From Leptobrachium leishanense (lineage: Eukaryota > Chordata > Amphibia > Anura > Megophryidae): 64,000 bases of DNA. Location of the stretch: positions 47,736,201 to 47,800,200 of the forward strand of contig CM019069.1 in the NCBI GenBank assembly GCA_009667805.1, given 5' to 3'. The translations under genes and the position numbers were made by a program. The notes under the pieces were generated by a model. The model was not told where the DNA came from. It worked only from the letters and a program-made list of their open reading frames with translations, and searched no databases. Positions 1 to 11,122 of this stretch are shown piece by piece (the first letter of the stretch is position 1; each line of letters starts with the position of its first letter).

Positions 1-352
1 CATGGATATACTGCCCCAGCTCATGGATATACTGCCCCAGCTCATGGATATACTGCCCCAGCTCATGGATATACTGCCCCAGCTCATGGATATACTGCCC
101 TAGCTCATGGATATACTGCCCCAGCACATGGATATACTGCCCCAGCACATGGATATACTGCCCCAGCACATGGATATACTGCCCCAGCTCATGGAAATAC
201 TGCCCCAGCACATGGATACTGCCCCAGCACATGGATATACTGCCCCAGCACATGGATATACTGCCCCAGCTCATGGAAATACTGCCCCAGCACATGGATA
301 CTGCCCCAGCACGTGGATACTGCCCCAACTCGTGGATACTGCGCCGCAGCTC
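1..352. repeat. 21-bp minisatellite array
   Basis: A head-to-tail array of a 21-bp unit (CATGGATATACTGCCCCAGCT) that begins at or before the window edge. The first ~230 bp are nearly identical copies that alternate only at positions such as AGCTC/AGCAC. The last ~120 bp carry shortened 18-19-bp units (GGATACTGCCCCAGCAC) and decay into unique DNA. Each 21-bp unit is seven codons, so open frames run through it; these are by-products of the period, not genes. Confidence 0.95.
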
Positions 353-398
353 ACCTCGGTGTGCCACAGTGTTCTGTGCGCCGCGTGTTCGGCTCCCT

Positions 399-529
399 GT
401 TAACTTCTGGCGGCACATGGAGCTTGGGCGCTCGCCTGGGGGAACCATGTGACGAGCCGCGAGAACGCGGCTCGTCACGTGGTTCCCCCTGTGAGCGCCC
501 AAAGCACCATGCCGCCGCCGGAAGTTAAC
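399..529. repeat. GC-rich perfect-centre inverted repeat (hairpin)
   Basis: The two arms start and end with GTTAAC (399-404 and 524-529). They pair almost completely towards a 4-nt loop (AGAA, 462-465) flanked by GACGAGCCGCG / CGCGGCTCGTC. The paired arms are about 60 bp long and rich in G+C and CpG. This is probably a small fold-back or MITE-type element; no transposase or target duplication is evident. The AT-rich DNA just after it (ending near 620) looks like the same mobile unit or its neighbour. Confidence 0.8.
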
Positions 530-611
530 AGCCGAAAATCGCAGCCTTATGCGATTTAGAAATTGTAGGGTCGGAAATCGCGATTCGATTGCGATTGCAA
601 TTAATTGCACA

Positions 612-712
612 GCCCTACTGAGCAGCAAATCATATCCCCTGTGCTGTGCTTCAGATATCTGGCAAACCCGGCCTGCTAGGAGTACTTGAGGACCGGAGTT
701 GAGAAACACTGC
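612..712. mobile_element. hAT-type MITE fragment (CAGTGGTTCCC family)
   Basis: This matches the right half of a family that also occurs at 2897-3083, 12015-12228, 12310-13495 and 21135-21319. Shared internal blocks are GAGCAGCAAATCATATC, GTGCTGTGCTTCAGATATC and the terminal GAGAAACACTGCTGTAG. The left part is missing. A degraded Harbinger-like right end (GTGCACCCGGCCTAA) follows at ~780-909. Confidence 0.7.
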
Positions 713-1295
713 TGTAGAGGAACCCTCAAAGTGGTGAATTGGTGCAATCATGGCTTTGCCTTTTTCAGCTAAGTAAATTTTTTGATGAATATCCGGTGCC
801 CTACTCCGTGCGCCGCACAAGCGTATGACTGGCCCCGTCGCAGCATCACATGGCTACGACAGGCGCCAGTAAGTGCGGGCGCACTAAGTGCGCTCGTGTG
901 CACCCGGCCTAAACTGTTAACAGCGGCCCATTTGTCACTCTATTCCTACTGAGCCAATGTATTAGCGTCTCAAGTCAGAATATTTGCTGGTCAGGAACCA
1001 GTGGGGTGGTTTTTTTTGTTTTGTTTTGTTTTTAGGTTTTTCAAAGTTTCTTTTCACTAATTGTGCAGTGGAAAATATATCGGGAATATTCACAATGTAT
1101 TTTTTTCTGTTGCAGCCCTATTTGGCAAGCAGATGTTGCCATCTGCTGCTACAGCTGGGGCTCCATGCTGAACCAGCTGGGGATTTGTGCTTTAGACGCA
1201 GTCCCAGCCATTCAACTGTTTTAGCACATCGGCTGTCAAGACACAAGGTGGTAAAATCATTTGAGACACATTCTGCAAATTAATTTCATTTGCAA

Positions 1296-1493
1296 TAGGG
1301 ATGCACCGACATTATCGGCCGAAAATGGTGCTTTCGACCGAAAGGAAAAATCGACCGAAAATCAGTCATCGAAATCCGGGCCTGGAGGCCCAGCTGGCCA
1401 GATTCATATGACAGATTTTCAGTATCGTTTTTTTGCCGAGCTGATCCAGAATTTTTGGTATCGGGTTGACATTTTCATTTCGGTGCATCACTA
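1296..1493. mobile_element. Non-autonomous hAT element with 8-bp target duplication
   Basis: A 198-bp element. The left terminus is TAGGGATGCACCGA and the right terminus is its inverse, TCGGTGCATCACTA. The flanks are ATTTGCAA (1288-1295) and ATTTTCAA (1494-1501), an 8-bp target duplication with one mismatch, as expected for the hAT superfamily. There is no coding capacity. Confidence 0.85.
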
Positions 1494-2245
1494 ATTTTCA
1501 ATAAAGTAAATTCCTTTGCATTGCTGCAGAACTAGACCAAATCAAGTGTACTCAATACCAGGTGCTTTGAAGGTAGAGTATACTCGATCTTGGTGGTGAA
1601 GGGGTGAAATTAGCTGAAGTGATCATGGCTAGAGAGTCCTTTTTGAAGTCTTTAATATTCACTTGCCAGACGCAAGTGAAGTTTTAATCCCTGCTCATCT
1701 ATTATTCTTCAGGCCGTGTCGCTTTTTCTTTTTTTTTTTTTTTCCCCTTCCCTTACTTCATGAGATCCCGCACGTTCCCTTGGGACGTGTTGACTCTTCT
1801 CTTCATAATAAGAAAAACTTTTGGTAATTACCACTTGTGCCATTATCTTAAAAGAAAATAGAGAAATGGAAAGCCGATACAAAATGACATCTAGCTGTTA
1901 CATAGATCAGCTAATGGGGGGGCTCTGTATTTGGTCCAGGGATTCGATCACCACGACTTAGTATCAGCGGGAGTTTCTGACTGTCACATTCTGTAACATT
2001 TTATAAAAATATTTTTCATTGTAATATCTTGCAAGAACCCAAGATGTAGAGTCGCTTGTGACGTTTTCAACAGTTGGGGGGGTTGAAGTTCCTCCTACAC
2101 TGGAGACGTAGGAAGTCCTATGGACCACATGTTAGAAGTGCTCGCCCTGCTGCGAAAAAAGGCACATCCTGTATGTTCTATATCATGTGTCAACGTATGA
2201 AAACCATCAGACTTTGCTTTGTCAGTATGAGACCAAACGTAAATT

Positions 2246-2358
2246 AGGGGTCAGCAACCTTGGCCTTCCAGATGTTTTGGAACTACATCTCCCTTGGTGC
2301 TCATCTACTCATCAGTTCAGTGGAGACTCGTGGGAAATGTAGTTCTAATAAGACTCAG
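2246..2358. mobile_element. hAT MITE, 'GGGGTCAGCAACC' family (partial)
   Basis: A short fold-back repeat: GGGGTCAGCAACCTTGG, then a block containing GGAACTACATCTCCC, mirrored by GGGAAATGTAGTTC. Other copies are at 3388-3527, 8349-8480, 10939-11059, 14596-14731, 16372-16493, 26201-26337 and 33087-33203. The right terminus of this copy is lost. Between here and 2890 I see only low-complexity DNA (an A-rich run near 2595) and no gene. Confidence 0.8.
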
Positions 2359-2896
2359 ATCAGCTTGAAAAAGCTCCCCACCCCCCAAAAAAACTGTGTA
2401 TTTGTGTATTTTAAACCAAATTTGCGGAATTTAATGTATAGCCCCGTTTTAGTGCTTTATTGTATTTAAGTGCGAGTAATTGGCATAGAACACACACTAT
2501 TCTAAATCTTATTTTCTGCATCGCTCGGATAAATCTGGGTTTTTATCTGACATTACCGGACACACTGTCAGTTTTATGTAAGAAACCAGTGTTAAAAAAA
2601 AAAAAAAGAAGAAGAATGCAGCTCCATCTTGTGACATGATTTTTAAGCGCAGATTCCTGATCGCCCAATACTACGCTGCAATCATAATATCATCTTGTTT
2701 TAATCACACCTGGGCAAGCGCTTCAGTCCCCGCCATGGAAGTTTTGGCTTCCAGGGTTTGTAGTTCAACAGCTGTGGATCTGCGTTTGGCTATCTGAAAC
2801 AAATGATCAGAGTTGTCAGTCTCGGGCAATTAGGTTTGAAGGTATTCACCAAGTGTAAAAAATGATGTAAGACTTTAAAGGGACACTACCACTTAC

Positions 2897-3083
2897 TGTA
2901 GTGTTTCCCAAACCTGTCCTCAGGTCCCCCTAACAGGCCAGGTTTGCCAGATATATGAAGCACAGCCCAGGTGATATGATTTGCTCCTTAGTGATTGCAG
3001 GATTCAGTCTGCATTTCCCCAAGGTGATCCTTAAAATCTGGCCTGGTTGAGGGTCCCAAGGAGAGGTTCAGGAAACACTGACC
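2897..3083. mobile_element. hAT-type MITE (CAGTG(G/T)TTCCC family)
   Basis: A near full-length copy of the ~185-bp family: TAGTGTTTCCCAAACCTG at the left, CAGGTTCAGGAAACACTGAC at the right. The two ends are inverted repeats of each other, and the core contains GATATGATTTGCTCC and GATTGCAGGATTCAGTC. It is non-coding. Confidence 0.8.
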
Positions 3084-3111
3084 TACTAGATCTAGACCAA
3101 TATCATTTTAC

Positions 3112-3853
3112 AGGGCTGGTACAGATTCCAATTACTTGCACCCTTTCTGGCCGATATCTGGTGCCGATATGCTGTACATATAAAATTGTTAAAAAACAAC
3201 ACAAATCTGACATTATGCCATTAACTGAATGAGCTTAATAACATTTTAATCATTGCACCCTGACATTTAATATATTCAATTTAATAAGAAAATAAATATT
3301 TTTATTTAAACCTTTATTTTTTTACAAACCATATGGCCGTGTCCAGACTCTGGCTTTTGCAATGATACCTCTTATGACCCTTTACATGAGGGGTCGGCAA
3401 CTTTGTCCCTCCAGATGTTTTGGAACTACATCTCCCATGATGTTCAGCTACTCATTAGGTTCTTAGAGACACATGAGAAGTGTAGTTCCAAAAGATCTGG
3501 AGGGCCAAAGGTTGCTGACCCCTGCTGTAGGAAATGGGTACCAGAAATACAGGGGACCAATAGACTCCTGCATCTCCTTTATAGGGAATTCCTTGCCAGA
3601 TGGAAGGGAAGCCCAATTTCTGATGTCATCACGCTCATTTGCCATACTGTCAGTGGGCAGGGGAGATGTCAGTCAAGTCGTCAGCTTGCTGTGGGAGAAG
3701 CCCCAAATCGGTACCGGATCGGCAACGTTCTGTGGGACCTCTCGTGTCGCGCCTGCGGTTAGCCAACATGTCCCATTATCGGCAATATCTGCAAATAAAT
3801 GATAGATATCAATAAATTGCTGAATATCGGCCGCCAGTAATCTGTCTATCCCT
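3112..3853. mobile_element. hAT-like element (TAGGGATAGACAGATTA termini) with nested MITE
   Basis: The right end CAGTAATCTGTCTATCCCTA is the inverse of the left end of the copy at 7733. The left end here is the diverged CAGGGCTGGTACAGATT. The body shares long blocks with 7733-8030 in reverse orientation, such as CAGAACGTT/AACGTTCTG and the AGGGAATTCC region. A complete 'GGGGTCAGCAACC' MITE is inserted at about 3388-3527. I could not find a convincing 8-bp target duplication. Confidence 0.65.
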
Positions 3854-4390
3854 ACTACAAACATCCATACAGTTACTGTAATCCTTGGCAACATTGCGTT
3901 TTTGTGGTGTGCCACAATGTGATTTTTATCACGGCACATCGTAACAGATCTGTAGTAAATGCGATAAAGTCACTTTGGGGAAACATGTGGTGAGCAGATT
4001 CTAACTTCCAGGGCAAAACGGCATTTCAAACCTATCCAGTGCTCACTGGTGCATGTTCTACTACATTTAACACTACTTTATCTCAGACGGATGTTACTAC
4101 ATACCACAAGACAGAGGAGGGTTATCCACTAAGCGACAGTGTTTGCCTGCGTTGCAAAACAAAAAGCAGTTTTCCAAAGTGGTATCAAGTCGACCTGCAA
4201 AAATATTTGGGATTTCTCGATAACGGATGTATATAAACATACAAAAGTCAGAGCCCTACACATAAATTAGGTGTTTTTCAAAATCTTAAACTACAGAAAG
4301 GAATTGATGATCAGGATTTGGTTACAAAATATGATACAGTGCAGAAGCCTGCCACACTAAGAATATGCAATGATCTATATATTAGTATTT

Positions 4391-4975
4391 TAGGGATGTA
4401 CTGATGCTAGTATCGGTGCCAATACCAGGCATTTGCAAGAGTACCTGCATTCGTGCAAATGCCACCGATACCGGAAGCCAGCACTGGGCTGGCTTGCCGG
4501 GGAGGCTGGGGCAGCTGGTAGAATGCAGTAACAGCATTCTGCCAGGCCCCTTTTGGGTGGCTGCATTCTAGTGAGAGGCCGCTGGCAAAGGTTGTAATGC
4601 GTCCACTCGCTGGGACCTCCAGCCGCACTCTCGCAAATTTTGCAAGCTCTCACGAGAACATGGCCCCAGCAGAGCAACCTTGTCGGCGGTCGCTCACTGG
4701 AATGTTTCCAGCTGGAGGTGCCTGGCAGAATACTGTGAGTGCATTCTGCCAGCTGCCGCGGTGTCCGAGTGTGTGCAGGCTGTGTAGTGGGTAAATGGAG
4801 TGTCTGGCCACACATTTCAATATTAACATGAACTGGACAGGCTTTTAGCAAAAGCCTAAATTATTTATCGGAAAGCGGTCACATGACATTATCGGTACTC
4901 CGTATCAGTGAGTACCTGGAAATTTTTTTATCTGTACTCATAATGTCTTAAATAAATGGTATCTGTGCATCCGTA
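4391..4975. mobile_element. Non-autonomous hAT element (TAGGGATGYACTGAT family)
   Basis: A ~585-bp element with the left end TAGGGATGTACTGAT and right end ATCTGTGCATCCGTA as imperfect terminal inverted repeats. The flanks TAGTATTT and GTGTATTT agree at 6 of 8 positions, consistent with an old hAT target duplication. Internal GC-rich blocks around 4440-4760 are partly palindromic. Related copies are at 5236-5800 and, in reverse as a fragment, 38330-38515. Small open frames inside are not recognisable proteins. Confidence 0.75.
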
Positions 4976-5011
4976 GTGTATTTATTTTGTTGCTGTATAG
5001 GTGTTGGATGT

Positions 5012-5212
5012 CTTGGGATAAAGTCCTTCGGGACTGAAACTGTGATTCAAAAAATGTTAAGATTTATTGAGAGACCTCCGTGTTGTGGGACATTGGGTAT
5101 TTGTGACCAGGCCCTAACACTGGAGTACAGGATTCCTTATAGTGAAGGTGTGCAAAGATCGTGTGAGATACTATATATATTTCTGATGAAAGCTCCAATA
5201 GAGACCTGAAAT
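5012..5212 (+). other. Two hammerhead-ribozyme-like motifs
   Basis: At 5012-5040 a perfect stem-loop AGTCC-TTCG-GGACT is followed directly by GAAAC, after CTTGGGATAA. At 5183-5212 a canonical CTGATGA is followed by a weak 18-nt hairpin and GAAAT, with AT-repeat DNA on both sides that could pair as stem I. Both resemble the catalytic core of type I hammerhead ribozymes as found in animal retroelements. They are probably decayed, and activity is untested. Confidence 0.4.
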
Positions 5213-5235
5213 GTTAATTATATATATATATATTT

Positions 5236-5800
5236 TAGGGATGCACTGATACCAATTTTAAAGACCAAGTACGAGTACCGATACTTTTAATGTCATGTGA
5301 CCGCTTTCCAATAAATAATTTAGGATTTTGCTGAAAGCCTGTCCAGTTTTTGTGAATACTGAAATGTATGGCCAGGCACCCCATTTACCCCACTGTACAT
5401 GCCCTGACCAGACACTCACACAGACCTCAGAGATCTATGTATCCGCACACACCAGACCTGGGACACCTGTATACCCAGACCCCCAAATCATGTATACCCA
5501 GGCACAGACCCCAGATTCATGTATACCCAGGCACAGACCCCCAGATACATGTAAACCCCACGTGGTCCTTCGAACGCTGGCTGGCTGCGTGTTACTGCGC
5601 ACGGCCCCCGGCTTGTGAAGGTTGTGATGTACTCTCGTGACCCCGTCGGAGGGGAATGCTGGCGGAATGCTCTTAATGCATTCTGCTAGCAGCCCCGCGG
5701 ATACTGGCAAGCCGGCCCAGCGCTGGCTTCCAGTATCTGGAGAGGTATCGGGGCATTTACACGAGTACCGAGTACTGGTGCAAATGCCGGCATATACTGT
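5236..5800. mobile_element. hAT element (TAGGGATGCACTGAT family), right end unclear
   Basis: The left terminus TAGGGATGCACTGATACC begins after an AT microsatellite (5218-5235). Blocks such as GCTGAAAGCCTGTCCAG and GGCCAGGCACCCCATTTACC match the reverse complement of 4391-4975. A local tandem of CCCAGGCACAGACCCCAGAT at ~5480-5550 encodes nothing recognisable. The right terminus was not resolved; similarity fades near 5800. Confidence 0.65.
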
Positions 5801-6749
5801 ACAGACACGTACACACATACACTATGTTTCTAGTTATCATTAAATTTGCAAACTTTAGATGTGCTTTATGGTTTTTTTGTCAATAGTTTGACAGACGCTG
5901 TTCATGTTAGGAATTGCAACCATCATAAAATGAACTCCTTCCACAAGATCCCCCCACCCCCTTTAAAAAGATTCTCGTGCAGACCTGCAACTAGATGTCT
6001 TAGACCTTCCTCTTTCAATGCATCTAATCGCCTCTTTTGGTCATTCAGATATGTCATAGACACATAAGTAGCACTTAAAATGTGCATAAAAATAGCTCAT
6101 GCATGTTAATCGCCGCAAAAAGGTTCTACCTTTGCAACAAAGCAAATGCCGAGATTCAAGAGCTTTTTTCTTTCTCCCCCCCCCCCCCATTCTTTTCCTT
6201 CCCTGCATTTCAGGCTGACGGGCAAAGGTGTGGGCACTACCCACTTCGTAAAGTATAGGGGGCACGCCGCCACAAAGCGTTCAAATAGATTTCTACACAA
6301 AGGGAAAGGGAAGGGATTTCAAGAGTCTGTTCTGATTGTGAAAATGGGGGAAAAAATCCTCGATTGTAATGGCTGGGAGGAGGGAGTAAGGAAAAGACAT
6401 GCAGGTGCTGGAAAAAGAAGCTGTGCTGCACATACATATGAATATTCATGTCTTTCTGGACGCGCACACACATTGTGTTTTATATTGGATGCTGCCACAC
6501 ACATGCAATGGGTTCTACATACAAAAGAACATTTGGATTTTCTTTAATTACATTTTTTATTTATTTTTTAATCTGGGTGAAGTGGGGGCCATATCACAGG
6601 TGACAAAACAGGAATAACTTCAAGAGGTTAATACCACGTAACCATAGTCTCTCCCCATCGGCACAGTGTCCAGTTCTGACTTCTGTGCCATCGATCTGAT
6701 TGACACGAACTGGTGTAGCAACTCTCTTGATATACTTTTACACAAGATA

Positions 6750-7313
6750 CAGACTGAGTATCCTTTATCCCGAATGCCGGTCGAGCAACCTTTATTCCGA
6801 ATGCCGGTCGAGCATCCTTTATTCCGAATGCCGGTCGAGCATCCTTTATCCCCGAATGCCGGTCGCGCACCCTTTATCCCCGAATGCCGGTCGAGCATCC
6901 TTTATCCCCGAATGCCGGTCGAGCATCCTTTATCCCCGAATGCCGGTCGAGCATCCTTTATCCCCGAATGCCGGTCGAGCATCCTTTATCCCCGAATGCC
7001 GGTCGAGCATCCTTTATCCCCGAATGCCGGTCGAGCATCCTTTATCCCCGAATGCCGGTCGAGCATCCTTTATCCCCGAATGCCGGTCGAGCATCCTTTA
7101 TCCCCGAATGCCGGTCGAGCATCCTTTATCCCCGAATGCCGGTCGAGCATCCTTTATCCCCGAATGCCGGTCGAGCATCCTTTATCCCCGAATGCCGGTC
7201 GAGCATCCTTTATCCCCGAATGCCGGTCGAGCATCCTTTATCCCCGAATGCCGGTCGAGCATCCTTTATCCCCGAATGCCGGTCGAGCATCCTTTATCCC
7301 CGAATGCCAGTCG
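6750..7313. repeat. 28-bp minisatellite derived from a Tigger-like terminus
   Basis: About 20 direct copies of a 28-bp unit (TCGAGCATCC + TTTATCCCCG + AATGCCGG). Two 27-bp units (6781, 6808) are followed by 17 units of exactly 28 bp (6835-7310). The array starts with TACAGACTGAGTATCC. This matches the termini of the Tigger/pogo-like elements at 21698 (CAGGCTGAGCACCTC) and 47645 (CAGGTTGAGTATCCC), including the preceding TA. All three frames stay open because 28 bp without stops cycles through them; the resulting 200+ codon frames are artefacts. Confidence 0.95.
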
Positions 7314-7732
7314 GCATTCAATGAGGTAAGTAAAATTATATCCAGAAGGCTCTCAAACGCCCATATTTCAGTGTCTTCTGGATTATAGAATTCTGCATAA
7401 GGGTTGTCCAACCTGATGCACATTTCCTAGCGATTTGAGTACCACTGTGTACAGTCTGAATTTAAATCCCTAGTCAAATGAGACAAAACGATGCGGCCAT
7501 GACAGGTTCACTATACTAGCACTAGAGGGATTATTCACAATGTACTGATGTTGCAAATATCAGTAATAATGGGTGGTATTGCAGTGCAGACAAACGCCGG
7601 CATTTCACTAAATGAAAATCAAGAGAGGCAGGAGACGTTGCACTGTGAAGCTCCTCCTGTCACTCTTTACCTGTTATGTGACGTGCACTTTTGATAATGC
7701 TACAACTAGGATGGAACTATCCATGTCCCTGT

Positions 7733-8030
7733 TAGGGATAGACAGATTATTGGTGGCCAATATTCAGCAAATTACTGATATTGGTATCAGCCTTTTATTT
7801 GCTGATAATTGGACAAGCTGGCTCACTGCCGCTGCAACACGCGAGGTCCCACAGAACGTTGTCGATTTGGGGCTTTTCCCACAACAGGCTGACAACTCTT
7901 GCTGTAGGATTTCCCCTGCCCACAGACTATATTGTGCAGGAGTGTGATAACAGCAGAAATTGGGCTTCCCTCCAGTCTGGCAGGGAATTCCCAATACAGG
8001 AGATGCAGGGGTCTATTGGAACACAAAGCG
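7733..8030. mobile_element. hAT-like element (TAGGGATAGACAGATTA), inverted relative to 3112-3853
   Basis: It begins TAGGGATAGACAGATTA and runs in the opposite orientation to the copy at 3112-3853, sharing the CTCACTGCCGCTGCAACACGCGAGG-type block and the TCTGGCAGGGAATTCC block. The far end, after GGGGTCTATTGGAACAC, is not resolved. The following 8030-8330 is unique DNA without a recognisable gene. Confidence 0.65.
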
Positions 8031-8348
8031 AAAAACGGGTCCAGTTCACTCATTATTTCCCAACAAACGGGCTGTATTGGCGCCCTTTGGGATGACTGGG
8101 TTTGCTACAAGGAGCAGGTGGTGCTGCTGATTGGCTGTGTGCTTGCTAGATATGCACGCTCCAATCGAATGCCACTTTATGCAAGTGTTGAGAGGCACTG
8201 GTGGATCAGCACTGGGGAAGGTTGTGCTGTAGGAGCTGATTCTCTGGAAGCCTGTCACAACCCCTATGGACAGTGGAGAGGAGGGGGACGATTTGCTCAC
8301 CATGTAAGTTAGTATATGGGCGTGATTACTACATTGTACCTTTTAAGC

Positions 8349-8480
8349 CAGAGGTCAGCAACCGTAGCCCTCCACGTGCTTTGGAAATACATTGCCCATG
8401 AGGCCTTGCAAACCTAATGAGCATCTGGGCATCATGGGAGATTTGGTCATCTGCGGGGACAAGGTTGCTGATCCCCCTGG
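8349..8480. mobile_element. hAT MITE, 'GGGGTCAGCAACC' family
   Basis: Inverted ends: CAGAGGTCAGCAACCG at the left and AGGTTGCTGATCCCCCTGG at the right. The core palindrome around CATTGCCCATGAGGC ... CATCATGGGAGAT is diverged from the other copies. It is non-coding. 8500-9040 holds AT-rich unique DNA with no gene seen. Confidence 0.75.
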
Positions 8481-9043
8481 TTTTAAGACTAGCTGGAGCA
8501 AAATGGGACATGTAGCCCTGAAATGTCCAGCGTGCCAAATCTATCCATATCTATTGCCGTTTACACCTCATTAAAGCACGGCTAGTCATGTCCACGGCTC
8601 ATTCTTCGGTCCCCGGGCTCCATGCGATCACCAAGCTGCGATGATTTTCTGTTTACTCCTTTTTATCATTGTGTGTAGAATTCTATTATTCTTTTATATT
8701 AAGTTTTATATATTACTGTAAATCGTACCTAAACGTCAATCCACGGAGGTGTTTATCATAGTTAGTACTTTTATATATAGAACTGCAATAAAAGTATATG
8801 GTGCTAAATATGGAAATGATGTAATATTTGGAAAATTCTGGTCCATTGCTGCAGATCTGAAATTATCAGATTTTTTTCTTAGATGTTTTTGGGGGGGTTT
8901 CCATGTAAATATTTGTCATGCATGACCGGCGCTGTCCTATGAAACTTTTGCATTGATGATTATAAACAAAAATGTTTAATTGTGCCCGATGCAGACGGCA
9001 AATAGCCCCATTTTTAGTTTCCTCCTGTGCCTCTGCAATCTAT

Positions 9044-9865
9044 CAGGGTTATTCAAAGAGAATCGAAAAGTCACCGCATGTTTGGTGACTTTTCGTTCTC
9101 TTAAATTCGGTGCGATTCGGCGACCCTGCGGTGTATTCAGCAAGCACCACAGAGCTGTCGTAGTGCAGGGAAAAGCCGCCACAAACCCAACGAACACTCG
9201 CCGCAAAACCCGGCGAACGCACACCGAAACCCACATAAACATCTGGATTAACCCCGCTGAACACGCCAGAGAAACCCGAGCAGGAGCCGGAAAAACCCGA
9301 CACCACATACGAATGGAGTGAAAAAACAAAACTGTACACTTGAATGTTTGAAAAGTGAAACGCTGTTTGCAAAGAAACTACAGAACGAAAATGTCGGAAA
9401 TTTACATATAAGATCCAGTGAATGATAATAAAAAGGGATGTTACAGAAAAAAAAGAAAACGATTTAAAAAAAAATCACAAAAATATCCTGATAAATGGCT
9501 AATAGATCCTACAACAAAATCTTTAAATAGACTATTTACTGCAGAATATTATAATCAACGGTTTATTAGATGTAGAATTAAAACGGGAATATTTTTAACA
9601 TTGAAGCCTATGGGATTCGCCTGAATAAACCTGTCGAATGAAACCACCGAACAGCAAGGCAATTCGGCAACTTTTCTCAGCTGTTTTGTGTTCTCTGAAT
9701 AGCTGAAGCATTGCTTCTCTATGGGGATTTCACTGCCCTCAAACAGGCACCGAACATTTGGCGAAATGCCTGCTCTCTGAATAACAGAATGGCCAGGAAA
9801 GGTAACCGAACACTGAATTTCAGCATTTGGTTACCTTTCGGCCACAATTCTTTTGAATAACCCTG
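9044..9865. mobile_element. Harbinger-like MITE (CAGGGTTATTCAAAGAG family)
   Basis: An 822-bp element with inverted ends CAGGGTTATTCAAAGAGAA and TTCTTTTGAATAACCCTG. A second copy is at 11123-11899 and a third, carrying a nested element, at 44286-45757. Shared internal landmarks are GGTGACTTTTCGTTCTCTT, CCCTGCGGTGTATTCAGCAAGC and AACCTGTCGAATGAAACCACCG. The 3-bp TTA duplication is clearest in the second copy. It has no transposase; the open frames seen are lysine-rich by composition only. Confidence 0.8.
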
Positions 9866-10938
9866 TAAATCTTGAAATGCATGCAGACTACATCCAGCTC
9901 ATCTAATTGTGTCAATTTATTTGCAATGACACAGCCTCTCCATTTATTTTAACTGTGCCTTTTTCAACATATGTTTATAAACAGAAAAAAGTCTATATGT
10001 ATCTTTTAATAATATAAAATGTCCTCCTTTTTTTTGTACTATTCAAAATAGGGCTAGACGTGTGTATTCAGCACTTACTGAGTGCCTTTTATCTAACAAG
10101 ACACAGCATGGGTTAAATGTGTTTTAAAGATCTGTAGCACTGTGTGGCAGTGAAAGGGTGGAGGCTTTCTCTGAACAATTAAATCCTTTGTCTGGGTTCC
10201 TTTGAAATGCTGGGTATTTATGTGCTTACAGTACAATGGAGTGGCTAATCATTTGGGATAATGCTAGCCAGACTAGTTTTCTCAGGCAGCTGTGTCAGTG
10301 CGCCCTACCCGTCATTAAAGAGCCCATTACATACGTACTCTCATGTAGTGAATATATACTGGCATTATTTGGGGAAATATTAATTCCATTCTTAGCGCTC
10401 TCCCATACACAGGGTAACTTTTGTTCTGTTTTCAAACAGGTGCTGATTTGCATCAAATTGTATGATTTGTTTTTCTGTTTTCTATAAATGTCCTAAACGG
10501 CCCTGAATCCTGCGCCACGTCTCATCAATCTAACTCGCAGTCATCATATTCTAACATATGATGTGTTACATAATACATATACACATGCATGCGAAATGTG
10601 TAAGAAAGGCTTCTGTGTTCACAAATAAATGCGATGAAGAGGCAGAAACTAGAGAGAAACAAATGGGAAACGCATCGGGTTGTGGAAGAGGGAAAATAAT
10701 GAAAAATTATAAATATATGCTATAGATTCATGTGAGCCGGGCCTGCTACTCGTCTTTGTGTTCAATGTAAAATAGCAAAATTGACATTTTAAGCTGCGTT
10801 TTATACTGTATAAAGACTTGCTTAAATTTTTCAGGCTGCCTAAATGTTTATGTGACAGTGATACACCCCCCCCCCCTCCCTATGGAATTGTACCTCCATG
10901 CACTGACCTGTCTGTATAGGTAACGTGTTCATATAGCG

Positions 10939-11059
10939 CAGCAATGGCAAACCTTCGCACCCCAGATGTTTCTGAGCTACAAGTCGCATATAAGGCTTAT
11001 TAAGCATCAAGGGAGATTTAGTTCAGATACATCTGGGATGCCAAGGTTCGCCATCACTA
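10939..11059. mobile_element. hAT MITE, CAGCRATGGCAAACC subfamily
   Basis: A ~120-bp fold-back: CAGCAATGGCAAACCTTCG at the left, AAGGTTCGCCATCACTA at the right. It is the same subfamily as 26201-26337, where the 8-bp target duplication is visible. The unique DNA 9866-10938 has no gene; it includes a C-run at ~10866. Confidence 0.75.
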
Positions 11060-11122
11060 ATAGCCCATGAGCATTATTATCCATCATCTGGAATTGGTAC
11101 CAGTCGTCAAGCCCATCACTTA

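Noticed and set aside
6781..7310. Possible CRISPR-like direct repeats of 28 bp
   Set aside because: The repeats are contiguous with no unique spacers, and the host is a vertebrate; it is a minisatellite.
6666..7423. Long open frames (up to 240 codons) on both strands over the 28-bp array
   Set aside because: They arise because the stop-free 28-bp unit cycles through all frames; there is no start context, splice site or protein motif.
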